Shown one piece after another: positions 1 to 8,096 of a stretch of DNA of 64,000 nt (positions are counted from its first letter, which is position 1; each line of letters begins with the position of its first letter). The stretch is from positions 1-64,000 of the forward strand of contig JAMHXF010000051.1 of the NCBI GenBank assembly GCA_035910535.1, read 5' to 3'. A model generated the notes under the pieces. It saw nothing but the letters and a program-made list of their open reading frames with translations. It did not search any database and had not been told where the DNA came from. Source of the stretch: Archangium_A sp035910535. GTDB lineage: Bacteria; Myxococcota; Myxococcia; Myxococcales; Myxococcaceae. The translations under genes and the position numbers were made by a program.

Positions 1-1
1 C

Positions 2-934
2 TCACGGCTGCTGAAGGTCAACGCGCGTGAACGCCACGTGCTGCTGCTGGCTGGCGCCGCGGCAGGCATCTCTGCCGTGTTCCGAACGCCGCTGGGCGCC
101 GCGTTGCTCGTCGTGGAGCTCGTCTACGACGACGGCTTCGAGAACGACGCGCTGGTGCCTTCAGTGCTCGCGAGCGTCGTCAGCTACGCCATCGCCACCA
201 CGGTGCACCCCGGCGGTGTGTTGCTCGCGCACGGGCACTACCCCTTCATTCCTGCGCACCTGCCGCTGTACGGCGCGCTCGCCATTTTCACGTCGCTGGG
301 CGCGGTGCTGTTCCTGTCGCTCTACGAGACGAGCAAGCGCTACTTCAAGTCGCTCGACGTGCCCGACCACTACCGCCCGGCCATTGGCGCGGCGTTCCTC
401 GGCATCTTCACGGTGGTGGTGGTGTTCGCGATTTCGCGCGCGCTCGGGACGGAGGTGCGTGGCTTCGGGTTGCTCGGCGGTGGCTACGGCCTGGTGCAGG
501 TCGCCATCACCAACGCGCCGTGGCTCGGGCGCGGGTGGGTCGCCGTCGCGTTCTTCACCGGCATGATGGTGGCGAAGGCAGTGGCGACGTCATTCACCGT
601 CGGCAGCGGCGGCAGCGCGGGTGACTTCGCGCCGTCGATGGCCATGGGTGGGCTCATCGGTGGCGCGTTCGGCCGCGCGGCGAAGTTGATCTTCGACGAC
701 CCGCGCATCGACGCAGGCGCCTTCGTGCTGGTCGGCATGGGCGCGTTCTACGGAGGCATCGCGCACGTGCCGTTGGCCGCGCTGGTGATGGTCTGCGAGC
801 TCGCCGGTACGTACGATCTGCTGGTGCCCGCGATGCTGGCTCAAGGCATCGCCTTCGTCGCGCTGCGCAACCACTCGCTGTACCACTCGCAACGCAAGAT
901 GCCGCGCAGCGTGCCGCCGCCCGGTGGTGAGTGA
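2..934 (+). CDS. ClC-type chloride channel/antiporter, 5'-truncated by window edge
   Basis: The frame is open from the first bases, so the start lies outside the window; 310 residues are visible. Family marks are AGAAAGISAVFRTPLGAAL near the start (the mid-protein ClC helix region), the GSGGSAGDFAPSMAMGG stretch (the GxFxP-type anion-filter motif) about two thirds through, and repeated hydrophobic helices. ClC proteins move Cl- (often coupled to H+) across the inner membrane. The gating-glutamate segment (GREGP) would lie upstream, so channel versus antiporter cannot be decided. No CBS domain follows; the protein ends shortly after the last helix with a basic PRSVPPPGGE tail. It converges on the lipoprotein gene ending at 943. 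Confidence 0.88.
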   Translation, partial: SRLLKVNARERHVLLLAGAAAGISAVFRTPLGAALLVVELVYDDGFENDALVPSVLASVVSYAIATTVHPGGVLLAHGHYPFIPAHLPLYGALAIFTSLGAVLFLSLYETSKRYFKSLDVPDHYRPAIGAAFLGIFTVVVVFAISRALGTEVRGFGLLGGGYGLVQVAITNAPWLGRGWVAVAFFTGMMVAKAVATSFTVGSGGSAGDFAPSMAMGGLIGGAFGRAAKLIFDDPRIDAGAFVLVGMGAFYGGIAHVPLAALVMVCELAGTYDLLVPAMLAQGIAFVALRNHSLYHSQRKMPRSVPPPGGE

Positions 935-942
935 CGGCCCAG

Positions 943-1542
943 TCAGGGGCCAAGACATTGCACGTTGAGTCCAGCGCCGGACGGCTCGGTTGCGAAGCGG
1001 TACTGACGGCCGAAGAACGACAGCGTGCCTTGTGTGTGAAAGGCCTGCGGTTTGACCTGCCAATCCAAAGTCAGGTGGGTGGCGTGGAAGTCTTCGAGCG
1101 GAGCTCCGGCTTCGTTGAGGCGGCCGTCGGCTTGTTCCTCCGGCATCGAACACAAGCCGACTCTCGCTTCGTCGATTTCGTAGTCGTACCAGGGCTGGGC
1201 CGCCCACGGCCCGTCGTAGAACGTGTAGTCCTGTGGCCACGGGCCTCCAGAGAACATCGGCGAGAAGCCGCCATCGAAGCGGCGGAAACTCACGGCAGCA
1301 CAGAGCACCTTGTCGTCAGTGTCGAAGACGAGGATGAACTTCGAGCCGTCAGGCATGCGGTAGCAGCCGCCTGCTGCAGCTATTTCTCCGCCGTCTTCCC
1401 AGACGCGGCCTGCATCAACGCCGGCATCATCGACAGAAGCGTCTGGTTTCGGCGTCACGCAATCACAACCAGACGCCAACACGCCGACCAGCGCGACGAC
1501 AAGCCACGCATCTCGTTCTGTCAGCGCGCGACTGAAGCCCAC
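943..1542 (-). CDS. Lipoprotein, second copy of a tandem duplicated pair
   Basis: About 199 residues from a GTG at 1542, chosen because it gives a short N-terminus, a hydrophobic segment (AWLVVALVGVLASGC) and a lipobox ending at Cys. A longer frame reaches to 1842, but that part reads antisense-like through the neighbouring copy's 3' end. After the lipid-anchored Cys come CDC, a DAGVDAG low-complexity linker and a compact domain with GCYRMPDGSKF, CAAVSFRRFDGG and NVQCLGP, with paired cysteines that may form disulfides. No family recognised. The mature part is almost identical to the 1578-2150 product, while the signal peptides differ completely, so the duplicated block was joined to a different export signal or the 5' end was replaced. 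Confidence 0.72.
   Translation of the reverse strand: MGFSRALTERDAWLVVALVGVLASGCDCVTPKPDASVDDAGVDAGRVWEDGGEIAAAGGCYRMPDGSKFILVFDTDDKVLCAAVSFRRFDGGFSPMFSGGPWPQDYTFYDGPWAAQPWYDYEIDEARVGLCSMPEEQADGRLNEAGAPLEDFHATHLTLDWQVKPQAFHTQGTLSFFGRQYRFATEPSGAGLNVQCLGP
944..1472. repeat. Tandem duplication, copy 2 (pairs with 1579-2107)
   Basis: A block of about 529 bases matches 1579-2107 at a constant offset of 635 with no indels. By eye roughly 25-30 bases differ, giving about 95% identity. Differences are clustered (near 1130-1240 and 1370-1385), leaving long perfectly matching runs between. Identity stops at CAACCAG, where the two signal-peptide regions begin to differ. Confidence 0.9.
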
Positions 1543-1577
1543 GAAGCTCGTGCTCCACCGTTCACCACTCGGCTGTG

Positions 1578-2150
1578 TCAGGGGCCGCGACATTGCACGT
1601 TGAGTCCAGCGCCGGACGGCTCGGTTGCGAAGCGGTACTGACGGCCGAAGAACGACAGCGTGCCTTGTGTGTGAAAGGCCTGCGGTTTGACCTGCCAATC
1701 CAAAGTCAGGTGGGTGGCGTGGAAGTCTTCGAGCGGAGCTCCGGCTTCGTTGAGGCGGCCGTCGACTTGTTCCTCTGGCATCGAGCACAAACCGACGCGC
1801 GCTTCGTCGATCTCGTAGTCGTACCAGGGCTGCGCAGCCCACGGGCCGTCGTAGAACGTGTAGTCACGCGGCCACGGTCCGCCAGAGAACATCGGCGAGA
1901 AGCCGCCATCGAAGCGGCGGAAACTCACGGCAGCACAGAGCACCTTGTCGTCAGTGTCGAAGACGAGGATGAACTTCGAGCCGTCAGGCATGCGGTAGCA
2001 GCCGACGGTCGCACCGATCTCTCCGCCGTCTTCCCAGACGCGGCCTGCATCAACGCCGGCATCATCGATAGAATCGTCTGGTTTCGGCGTCACGCAATCA
2101 CAACCAGGCAGCAGCAAACAAAACACCGCGCCCAAGAGCGTTGTCCTCAT
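1578..2150 (-). CDS. Lipoprotein, first copy of a tandem duplicated pair
   Basis: 190 residues from the ATG at 2150: MRTTLLGAVFCLLLPGC is a good lipoprotein signal with a Cys after PG. It is followed by a DSIDDAGVDAG linker and a ~150-residue domain with conserved-looking Cys and aromatic residues (GCYRMPDGSKF, WPRDYTFYDGPW, YDYEIDEARVGLC). Probably outer-membrane or periplasmic. No family recognised. The frame stays open upstream to about 2324 and reads a plausible protein-like stretch there (VVLVGDGFGLQDNVR), so a decayed neighbour or an unannotated N-terminal extension is possible; the signal peptide favours 2150. Confidence 0.75.
   Translation of the reverse strand: MRTTLLGAVFCLLLPGCDCVTPKPDDSIDDAGVDAGRVWEDGGEIGATVGCYRMPDGSKFILVFDTDDKVLCAAVSFRRFDGGFSPMFSGGPWPRDYTFYDGPWAAQPWYDYEIDEARVGLCSMPEEQVDGRLNEAGAPLEDFHATHLTLDWQVKPQAFHTQGTLSFFGRQYRFATEPSGAGLNVQCRGP
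1579..2107. repeat. Tandem duplication, copy 1 (pairs with 944-1472)
   Basis: Partner of the 944-1472 block. It covers the mature part and stop codon of the 1578-2150 lipoprotein gene; the junction between copies is only about 106 bases long and carries the unrelated signal peptide of the downstream copy. Confidence 0.9.
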
Positions 2151-2367
2151 GGCGTGACGCTGTAGTCGGTCGCCAACGGAGCGGGGTGTGCAACCACAAG
2201 CCATGCGGCTGAATTCAACGAACGCCTCGTTCCACGGCGCACCGAGGACGCGAACGTTGTCTTGCAGCCCGAAGCCATCACCAACCAACACGACGTTCGT
2301 CACTCCGGGCAGGGCAGTCGTCACGAAGTTCGAAATGGCTCCATGTCACAGCGGGGCCTGATGCGCT
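2151..2367 (-). other. Gap with a possible decayed coding remnant
   Basis: 217 bases without a clear gene. On the minus strand a stop at the upstream side is followed by a protein-like reading (SNFVTTALPGVTNVVLVGDG, then WNEAFVEFSR and MACGC) that runs in frame into the 1578-2150 lipoprotein. It may be the C-terminal scrap of a lost gene. No promoter or hairpin stands out. Confidence 0.3.
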
Positions 2368-3132
2368 TCAGTGCGCGAGCCAGCCTGCGTCCATTGTCTG
2401 CGCCGTGCCGGTGATGCTCCACGCCGAGTCGTTGCACAGGAACGTGGCGAGCTGCGCGACTTCTTCAGGCTCGATGAGCCGCTTGATGGCGTTCTGCGTG
2501 AGCATCACCTTCTCGACGACCTCCGCTTCGGGAATGCCGTGCACCCTGGCCTGATCAGCGATCTGCTTTTCGACGAGCGGCGTGCGCACGTAGCTGGGGC
2601 AGATGGCGTTGACGGTGACGTTGTTGCTGCGCGTGCCGGCCTCGAGGGCTGCGGTCTTGGTCAGGCCCATGAGCCCGTGCTTCGCCGACACGTACGCGCT
2701 CTTGAACGGCGAGGCGATGAGGCCGTGCACCGACGAGACGTTGATGATTCGGCCCCAGTTGCGCTCGTACATGCCGGGCAGCGCCGCCTGCATGAGCTGA
2801 AAGGGCGCGGTCAGCATGACTTGAAGAATGAGGTCCCACTTCGCCTGCGGGAACTCTTCGATGGGGCTCACGTTCTGCAGCCCCGCGTTGTTGACCAGAA
2901 TGTCGAGCGAGCCCGCGTCTTTGCCGAGCGCAGCGACGGCCTCTTTCTTCGAGAGATCGCACGGGACGCAGCGCACGTTGGCCAGGCCCTTGAAAACGTC
3001 GTTCAGCTTTTCGCCCGACACGTCGGTGGCCACCACATGAACGCCGCGCTCGTGAAAATCGCGAACGATGGCGAGGCCGATGCCTGACGCCGCACCGGTG
3101 ACGAGGGCGCGCTTGTTTTCGAGGGTCTTCAT
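2368..3132 (-). CDS. bdhA: Short-chain dehydrogenase, probable D-3-hydroxybutyrate dehydrogenase
   Basis: 254 residues, the normal classical-SDR length. Visible motifs: TGAASGIG (NAD-binding Rossmann loop), NNAG, catalytic Ser in INVSSVHG, and YVSAKHG (Tyr-x-x-x-Lys). The N-terminal ENKRALVTGAASGIGLAI and the C-terminal region (RLIEPEEVAQLATFLC, then GTAQTMDAGW) resemble 3-hydroxybutyrate dehydrogenases, which interconvert D-3-hydroxybutyrate and acetoacetate with NAD in the cytoplasm. The ATG at 3132 overlaps the stop of the upstream hydrolase gene (ATGA type), so the two are translationally coupled. The nearby GntP-type permease supports a hydroxybutyrate role; a different beta-hydroxy substrate remains possible. 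Confidence 0.8.
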   Translation of the reverse strand: MKTLENKRALVTGAASGIGLAIVRDFHERGVHVVATDVSGEKLNDVFKGLANVRCVPCDLSKKEAVAALGKDAGSLDILVNNAGLQNVSPIEEFPQAKWDLILQVMLTAPFQLMQAALPGMYERNWGRIINVSSVHGLIASPFKSAYVSAKHGLMGLTKTAALEAGTRSNNVTVNAICPSYVRTPLVEKQIADQARVHGIPEAEVVEKVMLTQNAIKRLIEPEEVAQLATFLCNDSAWSITGTAQTMDAGWLAH

Positions 3133-3965
3133 GCGAGGTGCTCCAGTGCCGCGGTGGCGGTGTCGGGGTGGTTCATGACGCTGTAGTGGTTGGCGTCGAT
3201 CTGTACGGCCGTCGCTTTGGTGGCGGTGCGCAGAAACAGGTCGCGGTCGGCCTCGGTGATGATGTCGCCGCCAGGCACGATGGAGATGCCAGCGCGCACC
3301 AGCAGCGCGGGCGCGGTGACGCTGGGCCAGAGCGCGCGCACGTCGGTCTTCGCTGCGTACGCGAGGTCTTCGAGCACGGCCTCTTTCGCTGCGCGCTGCG
3401 AGACGCCGCCGGGAACGTCGACGAGGTCTTCCCGGTAGTGCGAGTTCCAGAACTCGCTCCACGGCACCACGTTCGCGGCCTTCACCAGCGCGATGAAGGC
3501 GTCGGCCGACGGGTACACCGCGCCGAGGCGTTGTGCGGCCGCGAGAATGGGAGGCATGGCGCGCGCGTCGGGCACGCCGATGGCGTCGATGAGCACCAGG
3601 CGGCGTACGCGCTGTGGCGCGACGGCCATCAACGCGAGGCCCACGAAGGCGCCCATGCTGTGGCCGATGAAGTCGAACTGCTCGACGCCGAGTACATCGG
3701 CCGTGGCGAGCACGTCGCGCGCGTGGTTCTCCCAGCCGTGCGTACCGGGCAGGCCGGGCGCGCTGCGGCCGCGACCTCTCAAGTCGAGCGCCACGAGGCG
3801 GCGACCGTGCTGCGCGAGCGCGGGGCCGATGGCGTTGAACGTGAAGCAGTTGGCCGAGAGCCCGGGCACGCCAATGGCGAGCGGCGCGTCGTCGGTGCCG
3901 TGGTGACGAGAACGAAGAACGCCCGAAGGCAGGGTGAGCAGACGATCAACGCCGGGGGCCACCAT
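3129..3965 (-). CDS. Alpha/beta-hydrolase
   Basis: 278 residues with an alpha/beta-hydrolase core: nucleophile elbow GHSMG, upstream oxyanion-loop region (VPGLSANCF), RGRGRS strand-turn, and a late His in DANHYSVMNHPD. It may hydrolyse an ester or a hydroxyalkanoate oligomer; the sequence alone does not show the substrate. Its stop overlaps the start of the hydroxybutyrate dehydrogenase gene, so it is the first gene of a two-gene operon. This suggests it feeds 3-hydroxybutyrate from an ester, but that is an inference from context. No signal peptide, hence cytoplasmic. Confidence 0.82.
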   Translation of the reverse strand: MVAPGVDRLLTLPSGVLRSRHHGTDDAPLAIGVPGLSANCFTFNAIGPALAQHGRRLVALDLRGRGRSAPGLPGTHGWENHARDVLATADVLGVEQFDFIGHSMGAFVGLALMAVAPQRVRRLVLIDAIGVPDARAMPPILAAAQRLGAVYPSADAFIALVKAANVVPWSEFWNSHYREDLVDVPGGVSQRAAKEAVLEDLAYAAKTDVRALWPSVTAPALLVRAGISIVPGGDIITEADRDLFLRTATKATAVQIDANHYSVMNHPDTATAALEHLA

Positions 3966-4008
3966 CGAGGTCGTCAGATACCGACTCGCATTGTGCGCTG
4001 CAACATGA

Positions 4009-4590
4009 TCAACGGCAGGTCAGTTGACGGCCATCATCTCGCTGCGTGGCGGTGATGAGCGCCAGCACGCGCGTCGAGCAGTCGTCGTTGCCGGCGGTGA
4101 AGGTGCACCACGCGGCCGCGAAGGCCGAGAAGCCAGTCTTCACGGGCTCGGACACGGTGCCGTCGTTGGTCTTCATTTCATTGCGAGCGAGCGCGACGCG
4201 GGCTGCGTGAAAGTCGGCTTCGCACTCCGGTTGCTCGTTGAATGAACAGGTCGAGCAGCAGCGCTCGTAATACGGCTCCCAGCGACCGCAGTAGCGCTGC
4301 ACCGCCTGATTGAAGGTCTTCTGCAGCGCCATGCCCGCCTTGAAGCGCGCGGCGTCTGACCTCTTGAGCGGCACGAGCATGCGGTCGACCTCGGCGTTCA
4401 TCGCGCGCTTCGTGCATCGCCCGTAGTCGGCGCCGATGCCCCGCATGGCCGCGGTGGGCATGTTCTTCGATGATGCCGCGTAGACCTTGCGGCACGCGTC
4501 GATGGTGCGCGCGTCGTCGAACTCCTGCGCAAGCGAGCTCGTCGCGGCGAATAGTGACGTGAAGAACGCGAGGCGGAGCATGGCGCGCAT
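4009..4590 (-). CDS. Secreted cysteine-containing protein of unknown function
   Basis: 193 residues from the ATG at 4590 (a second ATG at 4581 would also work). The N-terminus MLRLAFFTSLFAATSSLAQ is a type I signal peptide. The mature protein is helical and Cys-rich (IDACRKVY, YGRCTKR, RYCGRWEPYYERCCSTC). The pattern of short helices with scattered cysteines loosely recalls LprI/DUF1311-type lysozyme-inhibitor proteins, but I do not call the family. It is divergent from the GntP permease gene, 55 bases apart. Confidence 0.7.
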   Translation of the reverse strand: MRAMLRLAFFTSLFAATSSLAQEFDDARTIDACRKVYAASSKNMPTAAMRGIGADYGRCTKRAMNAEVDRMLVPLKRSDAARFKAGMALQKTFNQAVQRYCGRWEPYYERCCSTCSFNEQPECEADFHAARVALARNEMKTNDGTVSEPVKTGFSAFAAAWCTFTAGNDDCSTRVLALITATQRDDGRQLTCR

Positions 4591-4645
4591 CGTGGCACGA
4601 AGAATTGAAAATGGTGCAGTGCAACACGGCCTATGTTGCAGCGCG

Positions 4646-6016
4646 ATGTCACTGCTCATCGTGCTCGCGGCGCTCGGTTTTCTGATGTGGGTCGCGTACC
4701 GCGGCAACAGCGTCATCGTGTTCGCGCCGGTCGCGGCGCTCGGCGCGGTGCTGCTGACGGCGCCGCTCGACGTAGCGCCGGCGTTCTCGTCGTTGTTCCT
4801 CGAGCGGCTCGCAGACTTTCTGAAGAGCTACTTCGCGGTGTTTCTGCTGGGCGCGCTGTTCGGGAAGCTCATTGAGCTCTCGGGCTTCGCGCAGGCCATC
4901 GTCGCCGCGGTGCTCAGGCTGTTGGGCCCGCAGCGCGCGATGGCGGCGGTGGTGCTGGTGTGCGCGTTGCTCACCTACGGAGGGGTCTCGCTCTTCGTCG
5001 TGGTGTTCGCGGTCTACCCGTTCGCGTTCGAGCTCTTCCGGCGCACCGACATTCCACGCCGGCTGCTGCCGGGCACCATCGCGCTGGGCGCGTTCACCTT
5101 CACGATGGACTCGCTGCCTGGCACGCCGCAGATCCAGAACGTCATTCCCACCACGTTCTTCGGCACCACGACGTGGGCCGCGCCGGTGCTCGGCACCGTG
5201 GGCGCGGCGTTCATTCTCGTGTGTGGGCTCGCGTACCTCTCGTGGCGCAGACGTCAGGCGGGCGACGAGGGCTTCGGCGAAGTGCCCGGCGACGTGAAGG
5301 CCGTCGACGCCGCACCGACGGTGCACTGGGCCGTCGCCCTGTCTCCGTTGCTGGTGGTGGGCGTCGCGAACTGGTTTCTCACGCGCGTCATCAAAGACGT
5401 CTACGGCGAGAGCTGGAGGCTCACGAGCGCACCGGTGACGGTCGACGTGAAGAAGTGGGTCGCCATCTGGGCCGTCGAAGGCGCGCTGGTGCTCGGCATT
5501 CTGACGGTGGTGCTCTTCGCGTTCTCGCGTGTGCGAGACCAGTTCACGGAGGGCAGCAAGGCGGCGGTGCAGGGCGCGCTGTTGGCGGCGATGAACACGG
5601 CCAGCGAGTACGGCTTCGGCGCGGTCATCGCGGCGTTGCCGGGGTTCGCCGTCATCTCCGACGTGCTCAAGCGCATCCCGTCGCCGCTCGTTGGTGAAGC
5701 GGTGTCGGTGACGACGCTCGCGGGCATCACCGGCTCTGCGTCGGGCGGCATGGGGCTCGCGTTGGGCGCGATGGCGTCGACGTTCATCGAGCAGGCGAAC
5801 GCCGCGCAGATTCCGATGGAGGTGCTGCACCGCGTGGCGTCGATGGCGTCGGGCGGCATGGACACGCTGCCGCACAACGGCGCCGTCATCACGTTGCTCG
5901 CCGTCACCGGGCTGACGCACAAGCAGAGCTACCGCGACATCTTCGCCATTACGCTCATCAAGACCGCGGCGGTCTTCGTCGTCATCGCGTTGTACTCGTT
6001 GACCGGCCTGGTCTGA
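4646..6016 (+). CDS. GntP-family permease, possibly for 3-hydroxybutyrate
   Basis: 456 residues, the usual GntP length, with about 12 hydrophobic segments from MSLLIVLAALGFLMWVAYRG onward. Family-like stretches include the pore region TYGGVSLFVVVFAVYPFA, the FTMDSLPGTPQIQN segment and the C-terminal GITGSASGGMGLAL and SGGMDTLPHNGAV. GntP proteins are proton symporters for gluconate and related hydroxy acids; one branch is annotated as D-beta-hydroxybutyrate permease. The dehydrogenase at 2368-3132 makes that substrate plausible here. The start was chosen at 4646 because the longer frame upstream crosses the divergent gene and is not hydrophobic. Confidence 0.85.
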   Translation: MSLLIVLAALGFLMWVAYRGNSVIVFAPVAALGAVLLTAPLDVAPAFSSLFLERLADFLKSYFAVFLLGALFGKLIELSGFAQAIVAAVLRLLGPQRAMAAVVLVCALLTYGGVSLFVVVFAVYPFAFELFRRTDIPRRLLPGTIALGAFTFTMDSLPGTPQIQNVIPTTFFGTTTWAAPVLGTVGAAFILVCGLAYLSWRRRQAGDEGFGEVPGDVKAVDAAPTVHWAVALSPLLVVGVANWFLTRVIKDVYGESWRLTSAPVTVDVKKWVAIWAVEGALVLGILTVVLFAFSRVRDQFTEGSKAAVQGALLAAMNTASEYGFGAVIAALPGFAVISDVLKRIPSPLVGEAVSVTTLAGITGSASGGMGLALGAMASTFIEQANAAQIPMEVLHRVASMASGGMDTLPHNGAVITLLAVTGLTHKQSYRDIFAITLIKTAAVFVVIALYSLTGLV

Positions 6017-6029
6017 TTAGCTCGGGCGA

Positions 6030-7508
6030 ATGCGCTCCCTGTTCATCGTTCTGCTGGTTCCCGTCGTCGCCCTGGCCGCCACCAAGGAAATCGGCCCCGG
6101 CGCCAACGTCGAAGTGGAGATCGCCGCGCTCAACCCGGGTGACGAACTGGTGCTGCGCGGCGGCACCTACGCGCTGCCCGCCGAGCGCTTCACCATCGAC
6201 AAGGTGGCCACGCAGGCCTCGCCCATCGTCATTCGCAGCAAAGACGGCGAGCGCGCGCGGCTGCAGCGCCCTGACGCGAACCAGAACATCATCGACTTCG
6301 TGCGCGCCGATTGGTTGGTGCTGCGGAACATTTCATTCTCGGGAGGCTCGGCCGGGCTGCGGTTTCAGGCAGGGCACGACGTCACGCTCGAGGGCTGCGA
6401 GATCAGCGACACCGCCGACGTGGCGCTGCGGGCCAACGACACCGGCGTGACGTACGAGCGCTTCAAGGTGCTCCGCAACGAAATCCACCACACCGACGGC
6501 ACCGGCGAGGCGATGTACCTGGGCTGCAACAGCGGCGCCTGCCAGTTCAACGACGCGCTCATCGAAGGCAACTACGTGCACCACACCGATGGCGCCGGTG
6601 TGTCGCAGGGCGATGGCATCGAGATCAAAGAAGGCAGCAGCGGCAACGTGATTCGCGACAACGTCATTCACGACACGAAGTACCCCTGCATTCTCGTGTA
6701 CGCGACGCAGGGGCGGCCGCAGAACATCATCGAGCGGAACCTGTTGTTCCGTTGCGGTGATCACGCCATTCAGGCCGCGAGCGACGCTGTCATTCGCAAC
6801 AACATCATTCTCTCTGCTGGCGCCGACGGCATCGCGATGCAGCCACACCAGTCTGGCGCGCCGGGGAACCTGCTCGTGGTGCACAACACGGTGCTCAAGG
6901 CCACGAACGCCGCGCTCTCGGTGCGTGGCGCGACGGGGTCAGTGGTGATTTCGAACAACGCGCTCTATTCGCAAGCGGGCACGGCGTTCTTCGCCAATGG
7001 GGCGCTGAGCTCGGTGACGTTCACCGGCAACGTCGGAGCGGGGAGCGTGGCCACCGGCACCTTGACGGCCGGCGCGCTCGCCAACGACTTCGTGCAGGCG
7101 AGCTACGGCGGCGGTGTCCCGATGAATCTGTTCCCGAAGGCGGGCGCAGCGCTGACGGGCGCTGGCGTGGCGATGTACGTCGCGGCCGACGACTTCAATG
7201 GCACCGCGCGCAACGGCGTCGCCGACGTGGGCGCTTACAAAGCGGCCGACGGCGTCAACCCGGGCTGGGCGCTCGCGGAGGCCTTCAAGGTCGTCACGAC
7301 GGCGACCCCGGTAGACGCGGGCGTTCCAGATGCGGGGCCCGTCGGAGGTGGCGGCGGCACGTCAGACGCTGGCACTGCTGGCGGAACCGGTGGAGCCGGC
7401 GGCGGAGGTGAAGGTACCGATGCGCAAGGCTGTAGCTGCGCGACCGAGAGCGGCGCGCTGTTGTTCGGAATGCTGGGCCTGCTCGTTCGCCTGCGACGAC
7501 GCGGCTGA
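6030..7508 (+). CDS. Right-handed beta-helix surface protein with MYXO-CTERM-like tail
   Basis: 492 residues. Signal peptide MRSLFIVLLVPVVALA. The body has parallel beta-helix repeats typical of pectate-lyase-like or NosD-like proteins: LRNISFSGG, VLRNEIHHTDG, IEGNYVHHTDG, IRDNVIHDT, IERNLLFRC, IRNNIILSAG. Near the end a DAGVPDAG and Gly-rich linker leads to GCSCATESG, a hydrophobic segment and RLRRRG, a MYXO-CTERM-like sorting signal that would anchor the protein at the surface after processing. It starts 13 bases after the GntP stop, so it may be co-transcribed. It could bind or cleave a polysaccharide; no catalytic residues can be assigned. Confidence 0.83.
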   Translation: MRSLFIVLLVPVVALAATKEIGPGANVEVEIAALNPGDELVLRGGTYALPAERFTIDKVATQASPIVIRSKDGERARLQRPDANQNIIDFVRADWLVLRNISFSGGSAGLRFQAGHDVTLEGCEISDTADVALRANDTGVTYERFKVLRNEIHHTDGTGEAMYLGCNSGACQFNDALIEGNYVHHTDGAGVSQGDGIEIKEGSSGNVIRDNVIHDTKYPCILVYATQGRPQNIIERNLLFRCGDHAIQAASDAVIRNNIILSAGADGIAMQPHQSGAPGNLLVVHNTVLKATNAALSVRGATGSVVISNNALYSQAGTAFFANGALSSVTFTGNVGAGSVATGTLTAGALANDFVQASYGGGVPMNLFPKAGAALTGAGVAMYVAADDFNGTARNGVADVGAYKAADGVNPGWALAEAFKVVTTATPVDAGVPDAGPVGGGGGTSDAGTAGGTGGAGGGGEGTDAQGCSCATESGALLFGMLGLLVRLRRRG

Positions 7509-7614
7509 GCGCGCGGCGTGCGTGACTCTTTGCGCCGCGGCGCACCGGTTGCGCAGGCTGCAGCGTCACTCCGCTCGGACGCGCTGTGGCATGCGCGATG
7601 CTGCTGGTCGTCGC

Positions 7615-8022
7615 ATGTCCAAATCAATTCCTGCGGTGCGGAAGTACATGACGACCAACCCCCTCACGTTCGCTCCCGAGATGACGTTGTCTGAGGCGCA
7701 GGGCGTGATGAAGGAAAAGCACATTCGGCACCTGCCGGTCTGCGAAGGCGAGCGCGTGGTCGGCATCGTGAGTGACGGCGATGTCTACCGGGCGACGGCG
7801 TTGGCTGGCGCTGACCAGGCGCGCGTCGCGCTGCGTGACGTGATGGTTGGCAAGCCGTACACGGTCTCGCCGGAAGCGCCGGTCGATGAGGTCGTCGCCG
7901 AGATGGCGGCGCAGAAGTACGGCTCGGCGGTGGTGGTCGACAACGGGCACGTGGTGGGCGTCTTCACTGCGACCGACGCGCTGAGCGCCTTCGCGGAGCT
8001 GTTGCACACGCGCTTACGCTGA
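7615..8022 (+). CDS. CBS-domain pair protein
   Basis: 135 residues, almost wholly two CBS motifs: the first around VRKYMTTNPLTFAPEMTL to HLPVCEGERVVGIVSDGDV, the second around DVMVGKPYTVSPEAPVDEV to AVVVDNGHVVGVFTATDAL. Stand-alone CBS pairs form dimers that sense adenosine nucleotides and regulate other proteins. The ATG at 7615 gives the normal CBS start; the longer upstream frame is Ala/Arg-rich noise. No partner gene is evident beside it. Confidence 0.88.
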   Translation: MSKSIPAVRKYMTTNPLTFAPEMTLSEAQGVMKEKHIRHLPVCEGERVVGIVSDGDVYRATALAGADQARVALRDVMVGKPYTVSPEAPVDEVVAEMAAQKYGSAVVVDNGHVVGVFTATDALSAFAELLHTRLR

Positions 8023-8096
8023 GCGGCGATTGCGACAGGGCAGGCGCTCGCCGAAGACAGCGTGGACTCATGTGATGCGGCATCTCGACGTGCTGA

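Noticed and set aside
590..1240. Long minus-strand reading frames opposite the ClC gene
   Set aside because: They are Arg/Ala-rich shadows caused by high GC and overlap a well-supported gene.
1575..2165. Plus-strand reading across the duplicated lipoproteins
   Set aside because: Composition looks like antisense translation; the opposite strand has signal peptides and a lipobox.
4588..4609. TGGCACGAAGAATTG near the GntP start as a sigma54 site
   Set aside because: The -12 GC is missing at the required N10 spacing.
7531..7544. TGCGCCGCGGCGCA perfect palindrome after the beta-helix gene as a terminator
   Set aside because: No loop and no T tract; short GC palindromes are frequent at this base composition.
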